Part shown: piece by piece, positions 6,670 to 14,692 of the stretch
Numbering within the stretch: the first letter of the stretch is position 1
Layout: each line of letters starts with the position of its first letter
NCBI GenBank assembly: GCA_937877125.1
Contig: CALEFQ010000025.1
Span: 1 to 24,145 of the forward strand
Reading direction: 5' to 3'
Length of the DNA stretch: 24,145 nucleotides
Origin: an uncultured bacterium
GTDB taxonomy: Bacteria > Patescibacteriota > CALEFQ01
Program-made: the position numbers and the translations under genes
The notes under the pieces: generated by a model
Database searches by the model: none
What the model was told of the DNA's origin: nothing
The model's input: the letters and a program-made list of their open reading frames with translations, nothing else

Positions 6670-7851
6670 ATGAAAAAGGTATCAACGCTGGTTCTGATGT
6701 GTGTGCTTCTGCCGGTTTTGGCAGGAGCGGCGGATCTGATCGTGCCCGATCAGTATTCGCAGGTGTCAGCGGCTTTGGCAGTCGCCATTTCCGGCGACAC
6801 GATCCTGGTGCGACCCGGGGAGTATACTGACACGGCGATCTGGAATGCTCGTGTGCCGATCAGAATTGCCGGTCTGGGTGATTCGCCCTCGGATGTCAAG
6901 TATCTGGTTCCGAGATCTGAAGCGGGTAGTGTCATAATTCTTAATTCCGGGTGCGCTCTAGAAAACATTCAGGTCGGAACGCAATATTCTGCGACCCTGA
7001 TCAGTGTTCCCTGGAAAGCAGAAAACGTGACGATCCGCAATGTGGTGTGCGCGCCGATTACGAGTTGTGCGATATCCTTCAATGATGACACGACCGGGGA
7101 AATCTCCTATGTCACCATAATTGGTGGAAACAACGATCCCGGAGGTGTAAGTGCAGGGGCTAATTCTACAGTAGTCATTCGCCATTGTGTTATGCGGGAT
7201 TTGTGGGTTGGAATTTCTGGACCGGAAGATTTGGTGGAGTCATGGAACCTTTTCTGGAATGTCGAGACGCCTATTTTTGGTTATCCACCTCCGGCACTTG
7301 ATCCTTCTGACCTTATCGCTGACCCCATGCTCGACCCGGTCACGTTCGTCCCCGGCTACCAGTCTCTCGCGGTTGATTCCGGCGATCCCGGGTATTCTGA
7401 CCCGGACGGCACGGCGGTTGACCGCGGCGCGGTCTACCGGAGTCAGGTCCTCTACACCCTTGAGTTCCTCGCGGATCCCAAGGATGAGGTCAAGATCGGA
7501 CTGCCCCGTCGCCAAGGACTTCCGGCACGGATGTTCCATGCGGGCGATCGTTTCGTCCTCGGTTCTCGGCTGGTGAAGACGGAAAATCCGCCCCACCTGA
7601 CTGCTGATCCGACGGTGGTCTACCTGGCCCTGGAGTGCTACGGCACTTTCTACTGGGCGCCGAGCTGGACGACCGAGGTTGACTCGCGCAATGTGGCGAT
7701 CTCCGACGGCTACGACGAGCAGACGACAGTCTTTGACTTCATCTGGCCCGTTGTCTCGGGATCAGCGAACGGTCTGCATCTCTGGGCGACGTCCATCACC
7801 TCCGCCGGATGGGTTGGACCGGTAGCTTGCCTCGAATTCGGCTACGAGTGA
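6670..7851 (+). CDS. Secreted right-handed beta-helix (pectin-lyase-fold) protein
   Basis: 393 residues from ATG 6670, chosen because AGGAGG is 6 bases upstream and a Sec signal peptide starts there (MKKVSTLVLMCVLLPVLAGA, cleavage near AGA-AD). Residues 24-250 have the rung pattern of parallel beta-helix proteins: AISGDTILVRPGEYTD at the front cap, then short V/I-rich strands with ASN/Gly turns. The stretch SGDPGYSDPDGTAVDRGAVY (about 247-266) is the usual closing motif of this class. The last 125 residues form a separate beta-rich domain of unknown role. The gene has its own promoter and a strong SD, unlike its neighbours, and its 3' half is clearly richer in G+C. No catalytic residues can be assigned. 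It may bind or cleave polysaccharide, or be a surface protein. Confidence 0.75.
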   Translation: MKKVSTLVLMCVLLPVLAGAADLIVPDQYSQVSAALAVAISGDTILVRPGEYTDTAIWNARVPIRIAGLGDSPSDVKYLVPRSEAGSVIILNSGCALENIQVGTQYSATLISVPWKAENVTIRNVVCAPITSCAISFNDDTTGEISYVTIIGGNNDPGGVSAGANSTVVIRHCVMRDLWVGISGPEDLVESWNLFWNVETPIFGYPPPALDPSDLIADPMLDPVTFVPGYQSLAVDSGDPGYSDPDGTAVDRGAVYRSQVLYTLEFLADPKDEVKIGLPRRQGLPARMFHAGDRFVLGSRLVKTENPPHLTADPTVVYLALECYGTFYWAPSWTTEVDSRNVAISDGYDEQTTVFDFIWPVVSGSANGLHLWATSITSAGWVGPVACLEFGYE

Positions 7852-7904
7852 GGCGGCGATGAAAAGCCGGGACTTGGCACAGAGAAATCTACCGCTACTT
7901 ATTC

Positions 7905-8048
7905 TTAGGGAATCATTCCCTAACGCAAAAAGGCGCTTGATCATGTTACCTGCTTCAACAGGTATCTCGATTGATTCAGAAACCCACAGTTTCTGCTTCA
8001 GTCGAACGATCAGGGCGCCTTTTCTCTTGGCCTCAAAAAAGAGGCAAG
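7905..8048. other. Hairpin-dense intergenic region (possible structured RNA or bidirectional terminator)
   Basis: The 272-base gap between two convergent genes (7852-8123) holds four local hairpins plus a closing stem. These are TTAGGGAA/TTCCCTAA (7905-7923, loop 3), AAAAGGCGC (7928-7936) with GCGCCTTTT (8015-8023), TACCTG/CAGGTA (7947-7964), CAGAAAC/GTTTCTG (7977-7995), and CTTGGCCTC/GAGGCAAG with one bulge (8026-8048, A6 loop). The outer stem encloses two inner hairpins, giving a three-way-junction shape, and ends in short T runs on both strands. It may simply terminate both neighbours, but it is more elaborate than needed. The remaining bases (8049-8123) show only a single DnaA-box-like TTATCCACA at 8087. 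Confidence 0.55.
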
Positions 8049-8123
8049 CGAGAGTATAGCAAATAAATATATTCGTGTCACGGGAGTTATCCACAAAAGA
8101 GTCCGAAGAATGAACAACGCTTT

Positions 8124-9266
8124 TTACCTGTCTTTAATGTTCTTTGAGTAAATGGTTTCGGGTAATTCCCATTTTTTTATTAAAATGTCAACAACCTCAT
8201 CAGCACCGGAATTGCCAATCGATTCTATTAGTTTTACTTGTTTTGAGCTTTCTGGTATCAAGGTGGTGAGATCATCGAAATCCCGAGAAAATCTATTGCT
8301 TAGTCTTTTATTGCCGGCGACGATCTTGGCATATTCATTTATTTCCGCAAGCGCATCTTTCTCGGTCATGCTCCTTAGGTTATTATTAACCTTGACGTAA
8401 TTATCCCATATTAAATAATTGGGGGCACAATCGTTTTTAAACAAAATATCCAACAGCGCTATTTGGCTTAGATTTAAGGGTAACAAAAATGAGGTTGGAA
8501 TATTTAGTGAAAAAGATTCAAATGTAGAAGAAACTCCCGCGGTTGTCAGCATGTGGGAAGATTGGCTGAGCTCTTGGATAAATTTTTCTTCCACCAATGA
8601 GGCAAGGCGGACTTTTTTGTTGGTAACTTTATGCTTCAAATAGTTAATCGCTTGTGAGCCGCCAGTAAAAATGATCGCGTCAAAACGCTTTCCTTTCTTT
8701 AGCGCATTTAATCCTTTCGCGATTAGATCTAGGTAAGCATAAGGTAGGCTTTCTGATAAAGGGTATTTGGCACCCCCGATATGCATCATTGCATGATTTT
8801 TTTTACTTTTTTTTCGAGGCAGAGAACTAATTATACCAGAGACAATATGAATATTGTTTTGATTTGGGGGGATTTTGTTTTTTATTCCAGGAAAATTTAT
8901 CCAGAATATTTCATCGGCTAAAAGATGGTCTGGCGGTATTTTTTCCCAGAACCAAGCGAGGACATCTAAAAATGCGCATGGAATCTGTAGTTTTTTGGCC
9001 GCCTTTATACAAAACCTATTTTGTGAGCCAATTACATGTGGGTTATCTAAGGTGCCTAGAAATTTTTCTATTTCTTCTTGGTTTCTCTCGTCCAAGACGA
9101 CTTTTTTTACCAGGGTATCGGAAATTATTTCCAGGCAAAGGTTGCTGCCAACAAAAATAATATCGATGTCTTTTATTTTCCTGAAAAGACTTCTTAATAT
9201 TGGTATAGCATTTCCTGTGGGGCCATACCCGAAGGGATTAGAAAATATTGCTATAGTCCTGATCAT
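8124..9266 (-). CDS. GT-B-fold glycosyltransferase-like protein
   Basis: 380 residues. The N-terminus (TIAIFSNPFGYGPTGNAI) has the glycine-rich first beta-alpha unit of GT-B enzymes such as MurG and GT28 or GT1 proteins. Near 235-270 it has MLTTAGVSSTFESFSLNIPT, comparable with the donor-binding 'TaGxxSxxEalxxgxP' block of the C-terminal lobe. It overlaps the preceding gene by 29 bases and is the last gene of the seven-gene operon. It probably transfers a sugar from a nucleotide-sugar donor at the membrane or in the cytosol. Donor and acceptor are unknown, and a non-catalytic or epimerase-like relative cannot be excluded. A+T-rich, like the rest of this operon. Confidence 0.55.
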   Translation of the reverse strand: MIRTIAIFSNPFGYGPTGNAIPILRSLFRKIKDIDIIFVGSNLCLEIISDTLVKKVVLDERNQEEIEKFLGTLDNPHVIGSQNRFCIKAAKKLQIPCAFLDVLAWFWEKIPPDHLLADEIFWINFPGIKNKIPPNQNNIHIVSGIISSLPRKKSKKNHAMMHIGGAKYPLSESLPYAYLDLIAKGLNALKKGKRFDAIIFTGGSQAINYLKHKVTNKKVRLASLVEEKFIQELSQSSHMLTTAGVSSTFESFSLNIPTSFLLPLNLSQIALLDILFKNDCAPNYLIWDNYVKVNNNLRSMTEKDALAEINEYAKIVAGNKRLSNRFSRDFDDLTTLIPESSKQVKLIESIGNSGADEVVDILIKKWELPETIYSKNIKDR

Positions 9267-10236
9267 CTATTTGATTTGAGATCATGTCCTTGGTAATAAG
9301 TAAATTATTTCCATCAAACTTAGCTGCCGCCAGGATAAGCTTTCCAATTTTGGCAAAGGCAGTGTTTTTCCGGCTCTTGCTCATCTTTTCACCGTTTAAG
9401 GCAATTACCGTTGGAGTGAAGAGCATCTTGGGCCGCTTGGTTGTAGGTGAATACTTTTTGATAAGAGCTTCTCGAATCGCGAAATCCCCTTCACTGAAAT
9501 GATCCCCGCCGCTTAATGTTATGTCAATTTTAAATATTTTAATTCTGGCTATCAGCATGGGCTTGTGATACCACCAGTATTGAAATTTTTCAAAATGATT
9601 TTTGACCATTGTTCCGCATCGAGCGCATTCCCATTGAATCAAATCATCCTTAACGACAGAGGTGTTTCCATGGGCGGTTCGGCATTTAGGGCATATAGCC
9701 CCAGCATATGAAAGTGGTGTTTCTAGAGTTTCTTTGCCGGAATATTCTTCGAATATTTTTAACTGATCTTTGGGGCTTTTGATCGTGGCTAGTAAAAGAT
9801 CTTTACAGTACTGATTTGAAATCAATTCGGAGTTTCGTACAAACCGAAGCGAAATTTTCGGAAACCTGTTTTTTATTTTGCTCAAACTTTTTTCTATTAT
9901 AGGCTGCCAATGATCAACGGTAGACTGGCAGCACCCATTTTCATCCGGTGTAAACTGCAACGAGGTATTCTGGGGGTAGATATTAAAAGGATATTTTCTA
10001 TAATCGGGACCGGCGAGAGCATCTTGCTCCCAGTCATTAATCGATATGACAAACTGTAGCTTGGGCCCTTTCCCTGAATCTTCTAGAATTTTGCAAAGTA
10101 AATAAGGGTAGACTATTAAGGCAATGGCATTTCCGGCATGAAAACCATAGGGTCGTATGCCAATATGGATAATCTCATTTCCGACGATTTCATCACTTAA
10201 TCTTTTAAGGCCCCTTAAGTATAGATAGGGTTTCAT
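9238..10236 (-). CDS. Stand-alone class I aminoacyl-tRNA-synthetase-like enzyme (LysRS-I-like catalytic domain)
   Basis: 332 residues. Class I signature 1 appears as GFHAGN (31-36, HIGN-like) and signature 2 as GEKMSKSRKN (282-291, KMSKS). A zinc ribbon with C182, C185, C204 and C207 sits between them, followed by SGGDHFSEGD (242-251). This order resembles class I lysyl-tRNA synthetase (lysK), which has a similar ribbon and a GxDH block. Only about 40 residues follow KMSKS, so the anticodon-binding helical domain of the roughly 500-residue synthetase is missing. Such truncated paralogues often activate an amino acid for a non-tRNA acceptor (MshC in mycothiol synthesis) or modify tRNA (GluQ-RS). 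It lies 4 bases after the kinase gene in a sugar-type operon, which points to a biosynthetic ligase role (inference). Confidence 0.75.
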   Translation of the reverse strand: MKPYLYLRGLKRLSDEIVGNEIIHIGIRPYGFHAGNAIALIVYPYLLCKILEDSGKGPKLQFVISINDWEQDALAGPDYRKYPFNIYPQNTSLQFTPDENGCCQSTVDHWQPIIEKSLSKIKNRFPKISLRFVRNSELISNQYCKDLLLATIKSPKDQLKIFEEYSGKETLETPLSYAGAICPKCRTAHGNTSVVKDDLIQWECARCGTMVKNHFEKFQYWWYHKPMLIARIKIFKIDITLSGGDHFSEGDFAIREALIKKYSPTTKRPKMLFTPTVIALNGEKMSKSRKNTAFAKIGKLILAAAKFDGNNLLITKDMISNQIDDQDYSNIF

Positions 10237-10240
10237 ATAG

Positions 10241-11158
10241 TTAAATTTTCGAGAAGAATAAATATTTTCTGTACATGTAGGATTTAATAATTCTCTTGGT
10301 TGAATTTGGATCGTCTGCTAGGTCACAAAAATAAGTAGAAGCATCTGACAGAGTGGCAAACCTAATCCACGAGTACAGTTGCTCGTTTTTACGCCATTGG
10401 TAAGAAGCCGCTGAATTGTAACCCGCCAAAAAAGAATCAAATACTTGTGGATTTGGTTTGCTCGCTCCGTCAGGGAACGACCATTCTACTATTGCCAAGG
10501 CTAGGTCTTTTATGATGGGACCAATACAGCTCCAGTCGAAATCAATGATTCCGATGAATTCATCGTTGGTATCAAAAAAAACATTGCTGGATCGGTAATC
10601 ATTGTGAATAAAACCTTTTATTTCATGGTGTCCTTGAGCGAACGAAATAGCTTCTTTGACTTGTTCGATAAATGCTTTCCCTCCTTCGAATTGCTTAGCA
10701 AAAACAGCTGATAGTGCGATCGCTCTTTCCAGTTCAGAAAAAACATTCCGCGTACGGGGCGAGGTTGATACAAAGCCGGATGCTGTTCGACTAATGCGAC
10801 CAAGTCCTTTACCTGCATTATAGGCTTGGGTTAGAGTTGGGGGATGATCTTGGTCGAGTTCTATGTGATGTCCCTCTAAAAAATCAAATAAAACAGAGAC
10901 TTGGCCATCGATTAGGGTGTAAAAATTACCAGTTTTAGTTTTAAGCCATTTAGGAACCGGGATTCCGCCTTCCGCCAGGTGGTTAACTGCTTCGTATTCG
11001 AATTTTATATCTGCTGCCGGCAGTCGCTTACTGATTCGGAGAATTTTTTTGTCTTTCCGCCCAATTACTAAAACTATATTATCGTTAGATTCTCGAAGAA
11101 GCTTTATCGGGGATGTTTCGACCAGATTATAATTTTCCAATTGTTGAATGGTTTTCAT
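10241..11158 (-). CDS. Aminoglycoside-phosphotransferase (APH)-family kinase
   Basis: 305 residues from ATG 11158, two bases after the stop of the GT4 gene; a TTG at 11182 is an alternative but would overlap. A protein-kinase-like N-lobe carries the likely ATP-lysine stretch KKILRISK (37-44). The catalytic loop is HNDYRSSN (185-192, HxDxxxxN) and the metal-binding motif is DFDWS (206-210). APH/choline-kinase-type enzymes phosphorylate small-molecule hydroxyls: aminoglycosides, homoserine, sugars or hygromycin-like compounds. In this operon it may act as a biosynthetic or salvage sugar kinase or protect the producer from its product. The sequence does not tell these apart. Confidence 0.78.
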   Translation of the reverse strand: MKTIQQLENYNLVETSPIKLLRESNDNIVLVIGRKDKKILRISKRLPAADIKFEYEAVNHLAEGGIPVPKWLKTKTGNFYTLIDGQVSVLFDFLEGHHIELDQDHPPTLTQAYNAGKGLGRISRTASGFVSTSPRTRNVFSELERAIALSAVFAKQFEGGKAFIEQVKEAISFAQGHHEIKGFIHNDYRSSNVFFDTNDEFIGIIDFDWSCIGPIIKDLALAIVEWSFPDGASKPNPQVFDSFLAGYNSAASYQWRKNEQLYSWIRFATLSDASTYFCDLADDPNSTKRIIKSYMYRKYLFFSKI

Positions 11159-11160
11159 GG

Positions 11161-12351
11161 TTAACTTGTTAATTTGTTCCAAAGATCAGTGGTTAAACTA
11201 GACCAGGCGGTGAATGTTGGATGATTTTTTTTAGCCTTGATTTTTTTCGAATATAATTTTAGGTATTGCGGTCCCAGTATTTCCCAACTGAAATTTTTGG
11301 CGTGTTTATATCCGCCGTCGATGATTTTCTTTCGCAATTTATTGTCAGAAATAACTTTTGAAATTTTCTCTGCCAGCTCATTATAATTACCAGATTCGAA
11401 CAGAATGCCACTGTGGCCATCTTTTACATATTCCGGAATACCGCCGACTCTGCTGGCGATTACCGGGCATCCGGCTGCCTGGGCTTCTACATTGACTAGC
11501 CCTCCACCTTCGGATAAAGACGGAACTACTGTAGCAACCGATCCTTTCAATAGTGCTATCCCTCTTTTAAGTCCAACCGTACCGGTAAAAATAACCCTGT
11601 CATTTAGACCATATTTATTAACTAATGTCATTAATGATTGTTTTTCTTGGCCTGCGCCAGAAATGACTAAATATAAATCTGGAAATCGGTCCTTAATCAA
11701 ATTATAGGCCTTGATAAGTATATCGATGCCTTTAGATGGATCCAGTCTTCTTAGAGAGACTATATATTTATCCTTAATTTTTTCGGGCCGAGTCTGGTTG
11801 ATAGTTGAAAAATCAATACCGGCGTATAAAGCCCCGACTTTTTTAATTTCTGGTAACAGGGCTTGTAAATCACGGCTTAAATATTTAGATACGCAATTCA
11901 CGTCATCAGATTGCTTCAGGACATCGGGAATAAATTTTTTTCCTTCATTCCAGACTAATCCCGGCAGGGGATCGTACTTGTCTGGTATCTCGCCACCGGC
12001 GATTGTCGACACAACCGGAACTCCCCACAGTCTTCCCAGCATTAAGCCGATAAGTGGAAGAGGCCGTCGAGCACCGATAATGTGAATAATATCTGCTTTT
12101 ATTCTGGAATTATTTTTCCGTAACCATTTAATTATTTCGAAAAATTCTTCCTTTTTTCTGGCGCTGATAACTCGATGCACCTCTAATCCTTGATAATAAT
12201 CATGGTCCGGAAGGGTAGAGGGCCACCTTTTGGTTAATACAATTGGGGTAATATCCCGACTGCGACAAAATTGCGATAATTCAGTTATCATGGTTTCTAT
12301 ACCCCCGACATGGGGATGGTACAGGGAAGCAATAAAAAGAATTTTCTTCAT
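11161..12351 (-). CDS. Family 4 glycosyltransferase
   Basis: 396 residues, full length for GT4 (retaining GT-B). The acceptor-side loop YHPHVGGIET (11-20) and the donor-side EX7E motif E281-E289 (SEGGGLVNVEA) are both intact, as is SLRRLDPSKGID (199-210). The last 25 residues are a basic tail. It overlaps the upstream methyltransferase by 4 bases (ATGA), so translation is coupled. GT4 includes enzymes for polysaccharide, glycolipid and small-molecule glycosides (for example MshA in mycothiol synthesis). Donor and acceptor cannot be told from the sequence. Confidence 0.9.
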   Translation of the reverse strand: MKKILFIASLYHPHVGGIETMITELSQFCRSRDITPIVLTKRWPSTLPDHDYYQGLEVHRVISARKKEEFFEIIKWLRKNNSRIKADIIHIIGARRPLPLIGLMLGRLWGVPVVSTIAGGEIPDKYDPLPGLVWNEGKKFIPDVLKQSDDVNCVSKYLSRDLQALLPEIKKVGALYAGIDFSTINQTRPEKIKDKYIVSLRRLDPSKGIDILIKAYNLIKDRFPDLYLVISGAGQEKQSLMTLVNKYGLNDRVIFTGTVGLKRGIALLKGSVATVVPSLSEGGGLVNVEAQAAGCPVIASRVGGIPEYVKDGHSGILFESGNYNELAEKISKVISDNKLRKKIIDGGYKHAKNFSWEILGPQYLKLYSKKIKAKKNHPTFTAWSSLTTDLWNKLTS

Positions 12352-13076
12352 AATTTAGACAATTTGTAAACCAGTTGGCCGCCTAAAATGCTTTTACATT
12401 CATTTCCGGTCTGATAATTTATGATTTGCTTCTTGACAATCCTAAGCCCTGCCGATTTTAGTAATTCATTCATTTCGAATGGACTGAAAATATGTACTTC
12501 CGTTTTAACTATCTCTTCTTTTGTCTTAAATTCTAATTCAAAATCGCCGTTGGAACTATTTGGTTCGATAGTATCCCTGAACACATTTTTCGCTACACTG
12601 GGCAAACCGTATTGGAGTGTATTATATCTATTGTTGACATCAAGATAGATAAATCCGCCTGGCATCGCCAGTTTTTTTATGTTTTTAATTGCAATTTTTC
12701 TTTTTTCGGGAGTCGTAATATGTCCCAGAACGTTCCACAAACAAGTTACTATGTCAAATCTTTGTGTTAATTCGAATGCCTCATCGGAGATATCGCGACA
12801 GACTACTGATACCCCGGGAAGTTTTTCTAACAGTGATATCATGCCGGGGCTATTATCAACTAATGTGAGGTTAGATACCTTAATCGATTTGGCAATTTCG
12901 GTGGATCTTTTGCCGTCACCAGATCCGATATCGATCATCCTTTCTGCTTCCTTTGTCTCGCGAGTAATAAAGCGGTTAATGGCTGATAAATAAGCGTTCT
13001 TTGTTGACGCGTAGCTTGCATAGGATTGGGCAATTTTCGTGAAAAACAGCCGGGATGTATACATGGGTTTAACCAT
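12348..13076 (-). CDS. Class I SAM-dependent methyltransferase
   Basis: 242 residues. SAM-binding motif I is MIDIGSGDGKRSTEIA (47-62), the acidic end of beta-2 is TLVDNSPGMI, and the motif IV region is FDIVTCLWNVLGHI. The later part (about 150-215) resembles sugar or polyketide O/N-methyltransferases. It overlaps both neighbours, 8 bases with the aminotransferase and 4 with the GT4 gene. In the operon it probably methylates an aminosugar or a glycan intermediate, which is inferred from the neighbouring aminotransferase and glycosyltransferases. It is not closely similar to the methyltransferase at 1579. Confidence 0.82.
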   Translation of the reverse strand: MVKPMYTSRLFFTKIAQSYASYASTKNAYLSAINRFITRETKEAERMIDIGSGDGKRSTEIAKSIKVSNLTLVDNSPGMISLLEKLPGVSVVCRDISDEAFELTQRFDIVTCLWNVLGHITTPEKRKIAIKNIKKLAMPGGFIYLDVNNRYNTLQYGLPSVAKNVFRDTIEPNSSNGDFELEFKTKEEIVKTEVHIFSPFEMNELLKSAGLRIVKKQIINYQTGNECKSILGGQLVYKLSKL

Positions 13077-14172
13077 TTAAAATCCGCTTTATTTTTCCGG
13101 TTATGTATTTCACCTGCGTATCTGTCATTTGATAATAGATGGGGAGGGCCAGTATCCTCTTTGATACATCTTCCGTATTTTTGTAATCTTTTGCTCGGCA
13201 ATATTTATACATTGGAAATTTATATATGGGGTGAAAGTAATTAATACTAGAACTGACACCTGACCTGGCAAGGGTTTTGTGCACTAAATCTCTTAGGGAA
13301 GATTTACTAAAAAGGACAAAATATATGAACCAACTTCGTTTGCAGTGGTTGAGATTATTCGGTGTTATAATGTCGGCAATTCCCTTGAGGCAAGAAGTAT
13401 ATTTTTGCGCTATTTGGTTTCTTTTTTTTAGCATTTGGTCAAGAGATTTGAGTTGGGCTCGGCCGAAGGCAGCTTGCATTTCAGTAATCCTAAAATTGAA
13501 GCCCAGAATTACATTATTTATCCAGCGTTTCTTTGTTGATCTTCCTTGGTCTCTCAGCGAATAACACTTTTGAGCAAGTAACGGATTGTTGGTGGTAATC
13601 ATTCCGCCTTCGCCGCCGGTGGTAAGTTGTTTATTTTCATGAAAACCATAAACGGAAATATCTCCCAATTCAGTAACCCTAAATGTGTTATCTGGTTGTC
13701 CGATAGCTTCGCACGCGTCTTCGATTATCTGTAACCTGTATTTCTCCTTCAATTTTTTAATCGCATTTGTATAGACCGGTAACCCAAATATGTGAGCCAA
13801 TAAAATACCCCTGGTCTTTCCGTTTATTTTTTTTTCTATTTTGGAAACATCAATATTTAAAGTCAAGGGGTCGATATCGACAAATACTGGTCTGGCTCCT
13901 TCGAGCAACACGGCGTTTGCTGTTGCGATGTAGCTAAAAGGGGTAGTTATAATTTCGTCTCCCTTTTTCCACCCTAGTGCCCGAACGGCCAAATGTAGCC
14001 CACTTGTTCCGCTATTAACCGCGATGGCATATTTTTGCTTAGTATAGGCGGAAAATTCACATTCGAATTTTTCAGTTTCCTTGCCCCGGCTCAATTTCCC
14101 ATATTTTAAAACGCGCGAAACCGCCCTGGTTTCCATTTTACCTATATATGGCTTAAACAGTGGGATTATCAT
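13069..14172 (-). CDS. DegT/DnrJ/EryC1/StrS-family PLP aminotransferase
   Basis: 367 residues, full length. Fold-type I sugar aminotransferase that converts a keto-sugar, usually nucleotide-linked, into an amino-sugar with Glu or Gln as donor. Landmarks: NSGTSGLHLA (53-62, PLP-phosphate loop), D152 in EDACEAIG (pyridine nitrogen contact) and the Schiff-base lysine K181 in GFHENKQLTTGGEGG. The usual form is FxxxKxLxxGEGG, so one Gly is inserted here. No SD; the gene starts 5 bases after the stop of the upstream gene. It implies that the operon product contains an amino-sugar or aminocyclitol. Confidence 0.9.
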   Translation of the reverse strand: MIIPLFKPYIGKMETRAVSRVLKYGKLSRGKETEKFECEFSAYTKQKYAIAVNSGTSGLHLAVRALGWKKGDEIITTPFSYIATANAVLLEGARPVFVDIDPLTLNIDVSKIEKKINGKTRGILLAHIFGLPVYTNAIKKLKEKYRLQIIEDACEAIGQPDNTFRVTELGDISVYGFHENKQLTTGGEGGMITTNNPLLAQKCYSLRDQGRSTKKRWINNVILGFNFRITEMQAAFGRAQLKSLDQMLKKRNQIAQKYTSCLKGIADIITPNNLNHCKRSWFIYFVLFSKSSLRDLVHKTLARSGVSSSINYFHPIYKFPMYKYCRAKDYKNTEDVSKRILALPIYYQMTDTQVKYITGKIKRILNG

Positions 14173-14177
14173 TTTAC

Positions 14178-14579
14178 TTATGCAAACATTTTATTTAGAA
14201 CCTGGCAGGCTTCAGTCAAATCGGCAACGCGCAAATGGGTATGATAATTCAGCCAATAATCTTTATTATGAGCCTGGCCGAATATTATTATTGGCTTATT
14301 CATTTGATATGCAAAAAACACCTCCATCGAGGTGCCGATCATGCTGCAATTATCGATGGTATCATTTACTAATATAATATTCGCTTCTTTAATGTCATTA
14401 AGATCGCGAATGACCGCTGCACGCGGATCGGTGAAAGTTTCTTTTTTTTCTCGTCCCCGCATGGCGTGAGTAATGTCAAATTTTTCAGACAGGATCTTAA
14501 TTGCCCTTTTTCTCCATCCTAGCGATATTTTTCTCGACACACCCCTCATTGGTCCGCATAAAAAAACTTTCTTTTTCAT
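14178..14579 (-). CDS. Nucleoside 2-deoxyribosyltransferase-like protein
   Basis: 133 residues from ATG 14579, chosen because the fold begins there with KKVFLCGPMRG; the open frame runs back to 14765 but overlaps the ABC-F gene and a hairpin. The block DLNDIKEANIILVN and then GTSMEVFFAYQMNKPIIIFG match the NDT/RCL/MilB-like group, in which a Glu in the GTxxE segment attacks the N-glycosidic bond. Known members exchange or hydrolyse bases of nucleosides or NMPs; MilB and BlsM do so in peptidyl-nucleoside antibiotic pathways. First gene of the seven-gene operon. The substrate is unknown, and DUF4406-type members of the fold have no proven activity. Confidence 0.7.
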   Translation of the reverse strand: MKKKVFLCGPMRGVSRKISLGWRKRAIKILSEKFDITHAMRGREKKETFTDPRAAVIRDLNDIKEANIILVNDTIDNCSMIGTSMEVFFAYQMNKPIIIFGQAHNKDYWLNYHTHLRVADLTEACQVLNKMFA

Positions 14580-14628
14580 AAAATTATTTTTGAGTGATAT
14601 TAAAACTCTTTTGTCGATACTAGGATAA

Positions 14629-14659
14629 GCCCGCCAAATAGAACTTCGATTTGGCGGGC
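14629..14659. terminator. 11-bp perfect hairpin between ABC-F and the seven-gene operon
   Basis: GCCCGCCAAAT (14629-14639) and ATTTGGCGGGC (14649-14659) with a 9-base loop. It lies 34 bases past the ABC-F stop on the minus strand. Only a weak T stretch follows on that side, so it may be an inefficient terminator or attenuator that lets some ABC-F transcripts run into the operon. A 10-bp direct repeat TTTTGTCGAT (14609-14618, 14682-14691) flanks it. No convincing promoter for the operon was found in 14580-14692. Confidence 0.5.
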
Positions 14660-14692
14660 AAAAGTACAGAAGGAGAGGGAGTTTTGTCGATC

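Noticed and set aside
7928..8023. tRNA-like or attC-like reading of the multi-hairpin region
   Set aside because: No T-loop GTTCRA arm in register, no 7-bp acceptor with D and anticodon arms, and no paired RYYYAAC/GTTRRRY core sites.
7762..8094. 110-residue minus-strand ORF across the intergenic region
   Set aside because: It overlaps the end of the beta-helix gene, runs through the hairpin cluster and has no recognised motif or ribosome site.
8087..8095. Perfect DnaA box TTATCCACA
   Set aside because: Only one copy, with no AT-rich unwinding region or dnaA/dnaN nearby; one chance hit in 24 kb is not surprising.
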